Assembly: GCF_900107275.1 (NCBI RefSeq)
Contig: NZ_FNPI01000001.1
Span: forward strand, 124,001-188,000
Reading direction: 5' to 3'
Origin: Evansella caseinilytica
GTDB lineage: Bacteria; Bacillota; Bacilli; Bacillales; Salisediminibacteriaceae
Length of the DNA: 64,000 bases
Positions 45,675 through 54,494 of this stretch are shown in pieces; the stretch's first letter is position 1, and every line of letters starts with the position of its first letter. Both the position numbers and the translations under genes were made by a program. The notes beneath the pieces are model-generated. The model saw nothing but the letters and a program-made list of their open reading frames with translations, was not told the DNA's origin and made no database searches.

Positions 45675-45790
45675 GGTAAATTTTGCGGCCGGTCACATCA
45701 TGCCAGTCCTGTATGTTGAAAGCTGCTGCTGCTTGTTATTCCGGTTTCATCGAAAAACATGCGTGAGGATTTAATTTATTCAGGCATGTT

Positions 45791-46084
45791 CTACAAGGAT
45801 AAACTAATGCCCCCATCCTCGCTGATTTCAACGGTTGCGTAGCTCTCAAAAGTATGTACGTCGGTAATGTTATGCCTGTCTTCCTTTGCAAAGCTTTCCA
45901 TGTATTGCTGGTACACTTCCGGGTCCTCGATCAGATGATAATAAAACACTTTTTTTCCATCGATGATATCGCTGCTTCCGAAGGTAAAGCGATCATGAAA
46001 ATGTTCCTCGAACCAATTTTTTGCCTGTTCATGATTTTTAAAGTCAGGCATCGCTTTGCTGATTGCGGTCAAATCAATATCCAT
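45791..46084 (-). CDS. small acidic protein of unknown function
   Basis: The 97-residue protein begins ATG 46084 with AAAGGAGC ten bases upstream. It is acidic, with an amphipathic start (AISKAMPDFKNHEQAKNWFE), a central strand pair (RFTFGSSDIIDGKKVFYYHL) and a C-terminal strand (ATVEISEDGGISLSL), consistent with a compact alpha+beta fold. No family is recognised. It is upstream of the L11 paralog on the same strand, but the 180-bp gap contains the paralog's own promoter, so a functional link is not implied. Confidence 0.65.
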   Translation of the reverse strand: MDIDLTAISKAMPDFKNHEQAKNWFEEHFHDRFTFGSSDIIDGKKVFYYHLIEDPEVYQQYMESFAKEDRHNITDVHTFESYATVEISEDGGISLSL

Positions 46085-46319
46085 TCAACAGCTGCTCCTT
46101 TCGTTTGACATTTCTTAGGGCCTGCTTATATGCTTAAGAGGAAGTGTTTAACAGGACGGTGGTTTGTCCATTGCGAACGCTTTAAGAAGCCTGTTCCATT
46201 GCAGGCTGAAAAAAATCAATTGCTACGAGGTTGTTCAATAAAGGGGATGGCTTCCCTTGATGAGCAGCCTCTTTTCTAAAGTCTGTCCAAATTTTTGAAA
46301 AATAAAGGGGGAGAATCGA

Positions 46320-47132
46320 GTGATTAGACGATTAAGTTTGAGCGATCATGAGGCTTGCTTCCGCTTGCTGAAAACTCGGCCTGCGGAAAATTTATTTATC
46401 ATCGGCGACATCGAGGCATTCGGTTACGATCAGTCATTTCAAAAGCTTTGGGGGGAATTCAACAGTCAAGGGGAGTTGATTGCCGTCTTGTTGAAATATG
46501 AGCAAAATTACATTCCGTTTGCTTCCGGACCGTTTCATGCTGAAAAGTTCGCCGAAATCATGTGCAGTGATCCGGAGTTTTCCATGATGTCGGGATTAAA
46601 AGAGATGACGGCGATGATAGAACCGTTTTTGACAAGAAAGCAGCAGCGGAAACGGGAAACATACTATGCAAAATGTACACGAATCGGTTTTGGCATTACC
46701 GCCGCAGCGGACACTTCAAATGTAAAGCAGGCCGTTCCCGATGATGCGGATGCCATCCTGCGCTTTCTGAAAACGATCCCGGAATTCAATGATGGGATGG
46801 GAACCGTTGAAAGCAAGCGCCGCAACCTAGGTAGAGGGACTTCACGCACATTTTACATCGAAGACGAGGGCGAAATCGTGTCAACGGCCTCAACGGCGGC
46901 AGAAAATTCCTTGTCGGCAATGATTGTTGCGGTTGCCACTTCAGCTTCTCATAAAAGAAAGGGATTGGCTTCGCAGTGTCTGGTAAAGCTTGTCAGGGAG
47001 TTATTGGATGAAGGGAAACAGCTGTGCCTGTTCTATGATAATCCGGAAGCCGGGTCGATTTACAAGCGGATCGGCTTTGAGGACATCGGTTTCTGGATGA
47101 TGTATACATATGAAAAGGAAGAAGGAAAATGA
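46320..47132 (+). CDS. GNAT family N-acetyltransferase
   Basis: GTG 46320 lies behind GGGGGAG; 270 residues. The C-terminal half (residues 140-265) is a GNAT fold: TASTAAENSLSAMIVAVATS forms the strand before the acetyl-CoA loop SHKRKGLASQCLVKLV (Q/R-x-x-G-x-G/A type), and GSIYKRIGFEDIGFW is the usual end motif. The N-terminal half resembles a degenerate second GNAT domain, as in several Bacillus two-domain acetyltransferases. The substrate is unknown. It stands alone, about 150 bp before the ketopantoate reductase-like gene. Confidence 0.85.
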   Translation: MIRRLSLSDHEACFRLLKTRPAENLFIIGDIEAFGYDQSFQKLWGEFNSQGELIAVLLKYEQNYIPFASGPFHAEKFAEIMCSDPEFSMMSGLKEMTAMIEPFLTRKQQRKRETYYAKCTRIGFGITAAADTSNVKQAVPDDADAILRFLKTIPEFNDGMGTVESKRRNLGRGTSRTFYIEDEGEIVSTASTAAENSLSAMIVAVATSASHKRKGLASQCLVKLVRELLDEGKQLCLFYDNPEAGSIYKRIGFEDIGFWMMYTYEKEEGK

Positions 47133-47279
47133 AAAGATTGGTAGAAATATAATCAAGCAAGGAACAGTCGTGGTAGCTTCCTTGTTTTTATCGTTCGAAG
47201 CACGGGCAGACAGCTTTAGGAAACGGTGCAGCAGAAAAAAGCGAAAGCTGACAAAAACAGATAAGAAAGGAATAAGAAC

Positions 47280-48203
47280 GTGATGGGTGAAGTAAAAACA
47301 GTTTCAATTATTGGTTTAGGTGCCCTCGGAGTATTATTCGGACACCATTTATCAAAAAGAATGCCGCGGGAAAAGCTAAGAATAATTGCTGATGCGGAGC
47401 GAGTGAAAAAATATAAGAATGAAGGCGTCTACTGTAATGGGGAGCGTTGCAGCTTTCATTATGTCACGCCTGATGAGCTGTGTGAACCGGCGGATCTCCT
47501 GATTTTTTCCGTGAAATATGACGGCTTGAAGGAGGCTGTTCAGGCAGTAAAAAATCACGTCGGGGAAAATACGATGATCATTTCGGCATTAAACGGAATT
47601 ACGAGCGAAGCAGTCATCGGGGAAACGTACGGGATGGAAAACATGTTGTATTGTGTTGCGCAAGGAATGGATGCGGTGAAGGTGGGGAATGAACTGTCCT
47701 ACGATCATATGGGAATGCTTTGCTTCGGGGATCAAAAACCGGGAGTCGCCTCGGAAAACGTGAAGCGCCTCGCGGCTTTCTTTGACAAAATGGAAGTGCC
47801 GTATGAAGTAGACACGAATATGTCAAAGCGGCTGTGGGGCAAATTTATGCTCAATGTCGGTGTCAATCAGACGGTTGCTGTTTATGAAAGCAACTACGGA
47901 GAGATTCAAAAAAAAGGTCCGGCAAGGGAAACAATGATTGCTGCGATGAGAGAGGTGATCTCCCTGTCGGAAAAAGAAGGAATTCCATTAACGGAAGCCG
48001 ATTTGAACTATTGGTTGGATGTGCTTGACACGTTGAGTCCGGAAGGAAAACCGTCGATGGCCCAGGATGTGGAGGCGAAAAGGTACAGCGAAGTCGAGTT
48101 GTTTTCCGGAGCAGTACTGGAGCTGGGGAAAAAGCACGGAGTCCCCACCCCCGTTAACTACGAGCTGTACCATAAAATCAAGCACATCGAAAGCCAATAC
48201 TAA
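47280..48203 (+). CDS. 2-dehydropantoate 2-reductase family protein
   Basis: GTG 47280 (nine bases after AAAGG) or ATG 47283 is the start; about 307 residues. The N-terminal Rossmann motif is IIGLGALGVLFGHHL. SVKYDGLKEAVQAVK and ISALNGITSEAVI follow, and the C-terminal helical domain has the catalytic lysine region SKRLWGKFMLNVGVNQ and PSMAQDVEAKRYSEVELFSG, matching the family's SSMxQDxxxGRxTExD-like motif. It reduces ketopantoate to pantoate with NADPH or acts on a related 2-keto acid. It is not next to other pantothenate genes, so I give no symbol. Confidence 0.87.
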   Translation: MMGEVKTVSIIGLGALGVLFGHHLSKRMPREKLRIIADAERVKKYKNEGVYCNGERCSFHYVTPDELCEPADLLIFSVKYDGLKEAVQAVKNHVGENTMIISALNGITSEAVIGETYGMENMLYCVAQGMDAVKVGNELSYDHMGMLCFGDQKPGVASENVKRLAAFFDKMEVPYEVDTNMSKRLWGKFMLNVGVNQTVAVYESNYGEIQKKGPARETMIAAMREVISLSEKEGIPLTEADLNYWLDVLDTLSPEGKPSMAQDVEAKRYSEVELFSGAVLELGKKHGVPTPVNYELYHKIKHIESQY

Positions 48204-48237
48204 AAAGTTCACAAAAAGTTCGGGGACCTGGGGTGTG

Positions 48238-49098
48238 TCAGTGCTTCGACGGGCTATGGGCGCTGTGTATCTTCCATGAAGAAGCTTTCTCAGGAGACAA
48301 TACGGTGCCGGTGTTTTTGATGTCTTTTTCTTTTGTCTGATTGATAAAGTAGTAGAATCCGCCCATAAACAGGCTGCCGCCAAGAATATTTCCGATCGTC
48401 ACGGGAATAAGGTTGTGGATTGCCCCGCTGAGAGATATCGTTTCCGGATGATTGATGATCAGCGATGTGGCAAATGTGCTCATATTGGCAATGCTGTGTT
48501 CATAACCGGAAATGAAGAAACCAAAAACAAACAACACCATCGTAAAAATTTTCGCTGCTTCATTCTTCATGGTCATTGGAATAAAAAAAGCAAGGCAAAC
48601 GAGCCAGTTGCAAAGAATGCCGCGGAAAAATAATTCCAGCCATGGCGCGTTCATTTTTCGTTCGGTGACACTAAGCAAAAATTGATTGACGGCAGGATCG
48701 TTGAAAAGTCCTGAAAAATAAATAAGAATCGCAAACAGGACAGCTCCGAGAAAGTTACCGATATAACTTAACGTGAGCAGTTTCGGCACTTCGTTCCAAA
48801 GCATTTTTTTACGCAAGGAGGTGTATGTGTAGTAGAAGGTGTTGCCGGTAAATAAATCTCCTCCTCCGTATGCTATTAAAATGATGGCGCTTCCGAAGGT
48901 AATGGCGGCCATTGGATATGCTAACGGCGAACCATCTGTATAAAAAAGATTTCCGGTCTTAAAGGCGATAATCACTCCAAAGCCCACAAAAATACCGGCT
49001 AAAACAGATCTTAATAAGTAAGCCAACCGGCTTTGGTGGTAAACCTTTTGTTTTTTCAAAGCTAGTTCCTTTACTTTTAACAGTGCATCACTTTCCAT
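48238..49098 (-). CDS. formate/nitrite transporter family channel
   Basis: The 286-residue protein starts at ATG 49098, preceded by AAAGGTGAAGG. It has six membrane helices and the FNT landmarks: YGGGDLFTGNTFYYTYTSL (omega-loop region), FFRGILCNWLVCLAF near residue 160, and SGYEHSIANMSTF with the conserved central histidine near 200. The family forms pentameric channels for formate, nitrite or hydrosulfide; the substrate cannot be read from sequence. It is convergent with the reductase gene, and the two 3' ends are 34 bp apart with a family 3 repeat fragment between. Confidence 0.9.
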   Translation of the reverse strand: MESDALLKVKELALKKQKVYHQSRLAYLLRSVLAGIFVGFGVIIAFKTGNLFYTDGSPLAYPMAAITFGSAIILIAYGGGDLFTGNTFYYTYTSLRKKMLWNEVPKLLTLSYIGNFLGAVLFAILIYFSGLFNDPAVNQFLLSVTERKMNAPWLELFFRGILCNWLVCLAFFIPMTMKNEAAKIFTMVLFVFGFFISGYEHSIANMSTFATSLIINHPETISLSGAIHNLIPVTIGNILGGSLFMGGFYYFINQTKEKDIKNTGTVLSPEKASSWKIHSAHSPSKH

Positions 49099-49173
49099 GT
49101 TACCTTCACCTTTCCTTTATACCTCTGATTGCTTCTGTTCCGCTGGCAAGAGATAAAGGGAACAGATAGAAAA

Positions 49174-49338
49174 AAAGGATGTTCAAAAAAGTGCGGGAAG
49201 CAGCGCTTGCGAAGCTCTTCGTTGCGTTGCCGCTGGTGCAGTTCAAACGTGCGTTTCGGTGTTCGTTGCGTTGCTTGAGCCGTCGCACCTCGGTTTTCTT
49301 GCTTGTCGCTGCGATATCCTCCTTTTTGAACAAACATA
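49174..49338. repeat. family 1 type C repeat
   Basis: It starts AAAGGATGTTCAAAAAAGTG and ends CCTCCTTTTTGAACAAACAT. The interior (GCGGGAAGCAGCGCTTGCGA, GTCGCACCTCGG) is related to the 14.8 and 28.5 kb copies. It lies upstream of the FNT gene. Confidence 0.65.
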
Positions 49339-49650
49339 AGAAGCTAAAAATCAGACGAATGCTAATCACTACTGTAACATGAAAAAAAGGCGAAAATCGT
49401 CATCATAAAAATTGTCATAGTCATGTCATACATATAGCGTTTTCATTATTAAAATTTAGTGAACCCTTAACAGAATAGAAAAATTCACTTGTTTTAACAG
49501 GTAAAAAGTGCTATCCCTTTTAAATACATTCAAGTTTTCTCAAACAGGATTAATACGAGTAGGCCGCAATTGATGCTTTGCGGCTATTTTTTTAGAAAAA
49601 AGGGGCAGAGGGAGGCAAGCGCAGTTGTCGCTAACGCCTGTCTCCGTCCG
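49339..49650. other. gap with an orphan plus-strand terminator
   Basis: GCCGCAA (49563-49569) pairs with TTGCGGC (49578-49584), followed by TATTTTTTT, but no plus-strand gene precedes it for over 1.3 kb (the nearest ends at 48203). The rest is AT-rich with no assigned feature. Confidence 0.5.
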
Positions 49651-50532
49651 TTAACTAATGGGGGCAAAACACGATAAGTGATTCAGCTTTTCCGGATTCA
49701 GGATGATAAAAATCTGTTTAATCCGCTGTTCATAAACAGTAAAGCTGACGGCATTGTAAATTTTTGTTCCGATAGCATGAATGATTCCCGGCTGCCCGTT
49801 GATACTTTGCGGGAGTGTCTGGAGTCCTTTTGGCGCTTTTGCTGCAATTCCTGTTAAAAATGCCAGGACGCGATCCCGAGTTTCGATCGGCTTCAAGGCG
49901 GCTTTAACGACACCGCCGCCATCGGAATACAGGATCACATCTTCTGAGACAAGTGACAGCACTTTCTCCGTATCTCCATTTTTAAACGCGTGTAAAAAAT
50001 CACCGATCACTTGCTGGTTCTTCTCGTAGCTCAAATGGGAGGGTGTCTGATGCCGGTCTATTTTTCCTTTTGCCCGAGTAAAGATTTTTCTGCAATTGGC
50101 TTCCGTTTTATCAACCATACTTGCTATTTCACGATAGTTGAATGCAAATACTTCCCTGAAGATGAAGACGGCCCGTTCTGCAGGGGAGAGTTTTTCCATC
50201 AAAAACAAATAAGAAACGGATAAGCTTTCCTGTTCAATCACCTTATCTTCCGGAGTGGCTGCCGCTTTTGTGATGAGCGGCTCCGGCAGCCAGGGGCCGA
50301 CATAGGTTTCCCGTTTTTTTCGTGCGGATTTTAACGTATCTAGACAGAGATTTGCTGCCATTTTACACAAATACGCTTTTTTGTCCGTAATTGCTTGTTG
50401 ATCGAGTTGCAGGAACGTTAAATATGTTTCTTGCACGATATCCTCTGCCTCCGTCACACTGCCTATCATCCGGTAGGCAATGGAAAAAAGCAGCGGTTTA
50501 TATTGCTGATAGAGAATTTCTCCATTAGACAC
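49651..50532 (-). CDS. ECF41-group sigma factor (SigJ-like) with SnoaL-like C-terminal domain
   Basis: GTG 50532 is chosen: AGGAGG lies nine bases upstream within the end of the preceding gene, and VSNGEILYQQYKPLLFSIAY is the usual start. The 293-residue protein has sigma-70 region 2 (YRMIGSVTEAEDIVQETYLT), region 4 (LSPAERAVFIFREVFAFNYR, then EIASMVDKTEANCRKIF), and a C-terminal NTF2/SnoaL domain with the ECF41 signature YSDGGG near residue 210. In this group the fused domain, not an anti-sigma factor, controls activity. It overlaps its partner oxidoreductase by 8 bp, and the operon begins with an ECF41-type promoter. Confidence 0.92.
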   Translation of the reverse strand: MSNGEILYQQYKPLLFSIAYRMIGSVTEAEDIVQETYLTFLQLDQQAITDKKAYLCKMAANLCLDTLKSARKKRETYVGPWLPEPLITKAAATPEDKVIEQESLSVSYLFLMEKLSPAERAVFIFREVFAFNYREIASMVDKTEANCRKIFTRAKGKIDRHQTPSHLSYEKNQQVIGDFLHAFKNGDTEKVLSLVSEDVILYSDGGGVVKAALKPIETRDRVLAFLTGIAAKAPKGLQTLPQSINGQPGIIHAIGTKIYNAVSFTVYEQRIKQIFIILNPEKLNHLSCFAPIS

Positions 50533-51832
50533 CTGCCATAGCCTCCTTTGCTGAAATGATGTTGTTTGCCGCTTTCTTTGCCGTATATAAAGCCGCCTCT
50601 GCCAATAGGTGTTTGTTGGTCGTCCATTCACCGGCCAGGATAAAGCCGGAGTCATTACGGTCGCGAAGCGTTTTTTCCAGCAGATCTTCAGAACCGACTG
50701 TCGGCAGTCGCCAGGAAACGGTCAGGTTCGGTAAAAAACGCTGCGTAGTGATGTGCCGCTTCCAGCCTGGCTGATTTTTTTCTAAAAAATTTTCAAGCGT
50801 CGTCTGTAATTCCGCTGGTTCAGCCGTTTGTCCAGGTGCAAGATATTGCATGACATGGATGACTTGTTCATCTGGATTGTGTGTGAGCCTGGCTGCTTTT
50901 GAGTGATTGGAAAAATAGAGGGCGTGATCGATATCCAGTGTAAAATGATTGCCGGGCCGCGTCAGCTTATTTAATGTCACGTCCAGGCAGGCGGCCTTTA
51001 CTGGTTGGCAGGCAGCGAGCATTTTTGCCATAGGGGTCTCGTGAATTCCTTTGACGATCCGCAGCACCACCTGCGGTGGAATTGTAGAAATAATGGTATT
51101 CGCCGCCAGTTGCCGCGTTCCCGTGCTGTCAGTTACAGTCACGTGTTTTACCGGTCCGGATAAGGTGATTTCCTCCGCTGTGCATGCTGTCATTATGAAT
51201 GCTCCGGCTTGTTCGGCACGGTCCCTCAGCTGTTGAATCACTGATTGCCAGCCGCCGTTCACATAGATTGCTCCGCCTAAAGAAGCTTTCAGCTGCCGGA
51301 AAACAATACCGGCGTTTACAAGTTTGGGAGCATTGAGATAGCAGGCAAGCCGAGAAAACGTGTAAAGCAACGCTCTGTTTTTGGAAGATGCTATCCGGGA
51401 ATTTGCCCATTGTTGTAGGGTCAGATGATCAAAGTCGTTGGGATTCATTTTACTGATATTCAGCATCAGGGCGGCAAATTCCTTTTTTTCTTTCAGATTC
51501 AGGAGCTTTGTTTTGAGAATGCTCAGTATCGATGCCGGCAGCAAATAGTTTTGCTGTTGAAAATATACTTGGCCGTTGGCGGGCGGTACTCCGCCGTTAA
51601 GCGAAATGCCAATTTCCGATAATACTGTGTCTGCGATCCCGTTTCGATAAAAGGCATGTGGTCCTAAATTGAACAGGGAGCCTGACATCTCTTTCGTGCC
51701 GGCTCTTCCGCCCAGCTTTTTTCCCTTTTCAAGTACAGTAACGTTCAAGCCGCTCCTTGCTAACAACGCCGCCGCCGCCAGACCGGTTAAGCCGCCGCCG
51801 ATGATCGCTACGTCATATGGATGTTGAGACAT
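50525..51832 (-). CDS. FAD-dependent oxidoreductase, phytoene desaturase/amine oxidase-like
   Basis: The 435-residue enzyme starts at ATG 51832 with AGGGGAG upstream. Residues 8-36 form the FAD dinucleotide motif (DVAIIGGGLTGLAAAALLAR, then VTVLEKGKKLGGRAG), and LAGEWTTNKHLLAEAALYTA near the C-terminus is the second FAD contact. The NLGPHAFYRNG segment is seen in carotenoid-type desaturases and protoporphyrinogen-oxidase relatives. Substrate unknown. It is the first gene of a two-gene operon with the ECF41 sigma factor, and such sigma factors typically control a neighbouring oxidoreductase or decarboxylase. Confidence 0.87.
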   Translation of the reverse strand: MSQHPYDVAIIGGGLTGLAAAALLARSGLNVTVLEKGKKLGGRAGTKEMSGSLFNLGPHAFYRNGIADTVLSEIGISLNGGVPPANGQVYFQQQNYLLPASILSILKTKLLNLKEKKEFAALMLNISKMNPNDFDHLTLQQWANSRIASSKNRALLYTFSRLACYLNAPKLVNAGIVFRQLKASLGGAIYVNGGWQSVIQQLRDRAEQAGAFIMTACTAEEITLSGPVKHVTVTDSTGTRQLAANTIISTIPPQVVLRIVKGIHETPMAKMLAACQPVKAACLDVTLNKLTRPGNHFTLDIDHALYFSNHSKAARLTHNPDEQVIHVMQYLAPGQTAEPAELQTTLENFLEKNQPGWKRHITTQRFLPNLTVSWRLPTVGSEDLLEKTLRDRNDSGFILAGEWTTNKHLLAEAALYTAKKAANNIISAKEAMAGV

Positions 51833-51866
51833 GAAAAAACTCCCCTTTTTCGTTTATTACCCACAA

Positions 51867-51893
51867 GACGATGCAGGGGAGCTATTTGTGACA
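51867..51893 (-). promoter_or_regulatory. ECF41 sigma factor promoter
   Basis: On the minus strand TGTCACA (51887-51893) and CGTC (51867-51870) are separated by 16 bp, exactly the ECF41 -35/-10 consensus as known. It lies 35 bp upstream of the oxidoreductase start, so the operon is probably autoregulated. Confidence 0.87.
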
Positions 51894-52017
51894 TTTTCTC
51901 ATGAAAAATATTTGCTTCTCCAGGTTTTGGAAGTAACTGCTGCCGGATTTCGGAGCTTTCATCGGATAAAGGTCGTGTCTAAGCAGTTATTAAACAGTAA
52001 AAATAAATTGTTCACAA

Positions 52018-52046
52018 AATTGTCGGGGACCATGTCCCCGACAATT
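52018..52046. repeat. family 3 repeat hairpin
   Basis: AATTGTCGGGGAC and GTCCCCGACAATT form a perfect 13-bp stem with a 3-nt loop. The left side with its flank GTTCACAAAATTGTCGGGGA recurs at 59674-59693, and a variant at 48207-48226. It cuts the C-terminal end of the response-regulator remnant. Confidence 0.7.
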
Positions 52047-52047
52047 C

Positions 52048-52347
52048 GCATTTCAAACGGCTTTGTGATATCGTCGTCGTCACCAATTTTCATGCCGAGA
52101 ATTTTGTCGATCATATCGGACTTGGCAGTGATCATAATAACAGGTATCCTATAATCATATGAAATTTTTTTTGCAAATAACAAAGCCGCTCATGTCGGCC
52201 AGCATTAAATCCAATAAAATCAAATGGGAATGGAATTCTTCGATCAGCTTGATTCCTTGTACCCCGCTGTCTGCAATGGCCGTGAGAAAGCCTTCCCTCC
52301 CGATGGGGAGGAAAGCAATTCGGAAATCGCTTCTTCATCTTCATTGA
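52048..52347 (-). pseudogene. remnant of a response regulator receiver domain
   Basis: Minus-strand reading gives NEDEEAISELL, then after a frameshift GFLTAIADSGVQGIKLIEEF and [20 protein letters not shown] (the phosphorylation-site strand), then another shift and [34 protein letters not shown]. These are the receiver-domain landmarks (phospho-Asp, switch Thr, KPF). The N-terminal DD pair and the entire output domain are missing. At least two frameshifts are needed, so it is dead. A family 3 hairpin replaces what followed. Confidence 0.8.
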
Positions 52348-52533
52348 TCAGATTTTTTTGTTACGCATCATTTCGGTTTACTTCGATCCAACTTTAAAAC
52401 TTTAACAGTTTTTTGAAAACGAAACGTCATGTTATTTTACGATTTAGATACAAGTTGATAAACAAAGTGAAACATCTTTTTTTTATGATGAAGTGAGTTC
52501 AAAAAGGATAAAAATACAGGAGGAAAAATCAGC

Positions 52534-53382
52534 ATGAAAACCCCTTTAATCACTGGATTGCTGCTTAGCGTGGCATTTTTATTTCTTACCGGATGTAATC
52601 ATCTTCAGAACGATTCGGATCCCGATTTGTCCGTTTTTCCCCAGACGGAACAGGGGACAGAAGAAAAGCCGTCGGATGACACGTCTCTTCCGCCAGCCGA
52701 TAATATCAAAGAGGAAGAAAATAGGAGCTCCCTTGCGGAAGGAGAAAAGGACGATAGCAATAGTACGCAGCCTGAGGACAGTGCTGTAGAAGCAGACACC
52801 GATCCGGAAAGTATGGCGGTTATCGTCAACAAAGAATACAGCCTTCCTGAGAATTATGAACCGGATGATTTAGTGTATCCGGATGTTCCTTTTACCTTCG
52901 ATGAAATGATTGACAAACGCATGATGCGCAAGGAAGCAGGGGAAGCGTTGGAAAAATTGTTTGCAGCTGCTGCAGAGGATGGTGTGACTTTGCTTGGAGT
53001 GTCCGCGTACCGATCCTATGACACCCAAGAACAACTGTACAACAACTATGTCAAACGGGACGGGGAAGAGGCTGCGCAAACCTACAGTGCATTCCCTGGA
53101 CACAGCGAACATCAAACGGGACTTGCCATTGATGTCACCGGCGGCGATCGCATTTGTGTTGTCGAGGACTGTTTCGCAGGTACGGAAGAAGCGAAATGGC
53201 TGGAGGAAAATGCGGCGGAATTCGGCTTCATTATTCGGTATCTGGAAGGAAAAGAGTTGATTACCGGGTACAAGTATGAGCCGTGGCACATCCGCTACGT
53301 AGGCAAGGAAATGGCTGAAGCGATCACTGCTTTGGGAGTGACGCTGGAAGAATACTATAACGTAGTTCCTGTATCCAATTAA
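52534..53382 (+). CDS. VanY/DdcY-like D,D-carboxypeptidase lipoprotein (M15B)
   Basis: ATG 52534 follows AGGAGGAAA. The lipoprotein signal ends at C21 (FLFLTGC) and is followed by a long acidic, low-complexity linker (about residues 24-100). The M15B catalytic domain covers residues 110-275: YRSYDTQEQLYNNYVKRDG, the zinc and substrate motif PGHSEHQTGLAIDVTG, and the last zinc ligand in YEPWHIRYVGKE. It trims the terminal D-alanine from peptidoglycan stem peptides outside the membrane. No vancomycin-resistance genes are nearby, so a housekeeping role like YodJ is more likely. A hairpin with a weak T tract follows at 53398-53421. Confidence 0.9.
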   Translation: MKTPLITGLLLSVAFLFLTGCNHLQNDSDPDLSVFPQTEQGTEEKPSDDTSLPPADNIKEEENRSSLAEGEKDDSNSTQPEDSAVEADTDPESMAVIVNKEYSLPENYEPDDLVYPDVPFTFDEMIDKRMMRKEAGEALEKLFAAAAEDGVTLLGVSAYRSYDTQEQLYNNYVKRDGEEAAQTYSAFPGHSEHQTGLAIDVTGGDRICVVEDCFAGTEEAKWLEENAAEFGFIIRYLEGKELITGYKYEPWHIRYVGKEMAEAITALGVTLEEYYNVVPVSN

Positions 53383-53454
53383 AAATAATGAATGCTTTGC
53401 CGGCTGCCTGTGCAGTCGGCTTTAACTGAGAGAGAAATAAATTACCTCATCATT

Positions 53455-53565
53455 CATTAGGCTGCTATCTGAAAAATGTTGCTTTTACCTATTGAGCCTC
53501 ACCTGAGCAAATGCATGATTGATGGTCAAAAAAACGGTCGAACAGCAACAAAGGTGACGAAATAA
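53455..53565. repeat. decayed family 1 type D repeat
   Basis: GGCTGCTATCTGAAAAATGT and GTCAAAAAAACGGTCGAACA followed by GCAACAAAGGTGACG match blocks of the copies at 9.4 and 29.5 kb. Terminal repeats are not preserved. Confidence 0.5.
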
Positions 53566-53647
53566 TCTGGCATGAAAAACAATGGTTGCATGCCAGATTT
53601 TTTTCTGTTAAAATCGTTTCATAGCTAACGACATTCAAAAAAAGGAG

Positions 53648-54169
53648 TTGATAGCCATCCATTTATTTACCGACGACGGGCAATTGCTTCCTGAAGAAAT
53701 GGAAGCCATCAGCCATTTGACAAAAATATCTTCCACATCATTAAATTTGGAGGCCATTTCCGTGGTTACGAATATTTATCGGATTGCCCAAGGGCTCAGA
53801 AATAAAATGGAGCGGGAAGTGTTGGCGGATTACGGCTTATCGTGGACAGCGTTTTCCTTGCTTTATGATCTGTTGGTGTGGAATTCGTTGGAAACGAAGC
53901 AACTGGCGAAATCATCCGGTGTCACAAAAGCGACGGTGAGCAATATTACCAATACGCTGGAACGAAAGCAGCTGTGTTATCGAAGCATTGATAAGAAGGA
54001 TAAACGAAAAACATTCGTTACGATAACGGAGAAGGGCAGCCAAGTAATGAGAGAATTATATCCCGTGTTTCATCAGGGAGAAGTGGAGCTTGCCAGCAGT
54101 CTGACGAAAGAAGAGCAGACTAGAATGGCTGGATTGCTGAGAAGAGTGATCAGGCACAGCAAACTCTGA
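53648..54169 (+). CDS. ywaE: MarR family regulator, YwaE-like
   Basis: The frame opens at TTG 53648, which directly abuts AAAGGAG; an ATC nine bases later is better spaced but unusual, and ATG 53699 would remove the acidic N-terminus, so the start is uncertain. The protein of up to 173 residues has a MarR winged helix: LSWTAFSLLYDLLVWNSLET, recognition helix GVTKATVSNITNTLERKQL, wing RSIDKKDKRKTFVTITEKG. Its position directly before tyrZ mirrors ywaE-tyrZ in B. subtilis. The effector is unknown. Confidence 0.82.
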   Translation: MIAIHLFTDDGQLLPEEMEAISHLTKISSTSLNLEAISVVTNIYRIAQGLRNKMEREVLADYGLSWTAFSLLYDLLVWNSLETKQLAKSSGVTKATVSNITNTLERKQLCYRSIDKKDKRKTFVTITEKGSQVMRELYPVFHQGEVELASSLTKEEQTRMAGLLRRVIRHSKL

Positions 54170-54175
54170 TGGATA

Positions 54176-54452
54176 TGGGGAATAACGGCAACAAGTAAAT
54201 ATCGATTTTGCGATGACAGGAATCCAGTAGTCATTATCTCCCTGTACTCAGAGAGCCGGTGGGCGGTGGAAATCGGCACATAGATAAGACGAATTACCTC
54301 CTTGAGCTTTCTTTGTGAAAACAAGTAGCAAAGAACGGACGAACCGTTAAACGAATGAGCGGAAGACTGGTGGTGAACACACTAGTCTTCAACAAGGGTG
54401 GTACCGCGTGCAAAACAAACCACGTCCCTTTTTCAGGGATGTGGTTTTTATT
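54176..54452 (+). promoter_or_regulatory. tyrosine T-box riboswitch with terminator
   Basis: Stem I shows the distal AGAGAGCCGGTGGGCGG...AATCGGC pattern (about 54249-54275). A tyrosine specifier codon TAC lies in GAATTACC near 54293-54296. The T-box AGGGTGGTACCGCG is at 54395-54408, and the terminator AACCACGTCCCT / AGGGATGTGGTT plus T run ends near 54450. Uncharged tRNA-Tyr would stabilise the antiterminator and switch on tyrZ. Confidence 0.92.
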
Positions 54453-54494
54453 TATTGAACAAATACTATGAAGTAAATGAAGGAGGAAATGATT

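Noticed and set aside
45791-46084. Membership of the small acidic protein in a thiopeptide-response operon with the L11 paralog
   Set aside because: The L11 paralog has its own promoter in the gap, and nothing in the small protein points to ribosomes or antibiotics.
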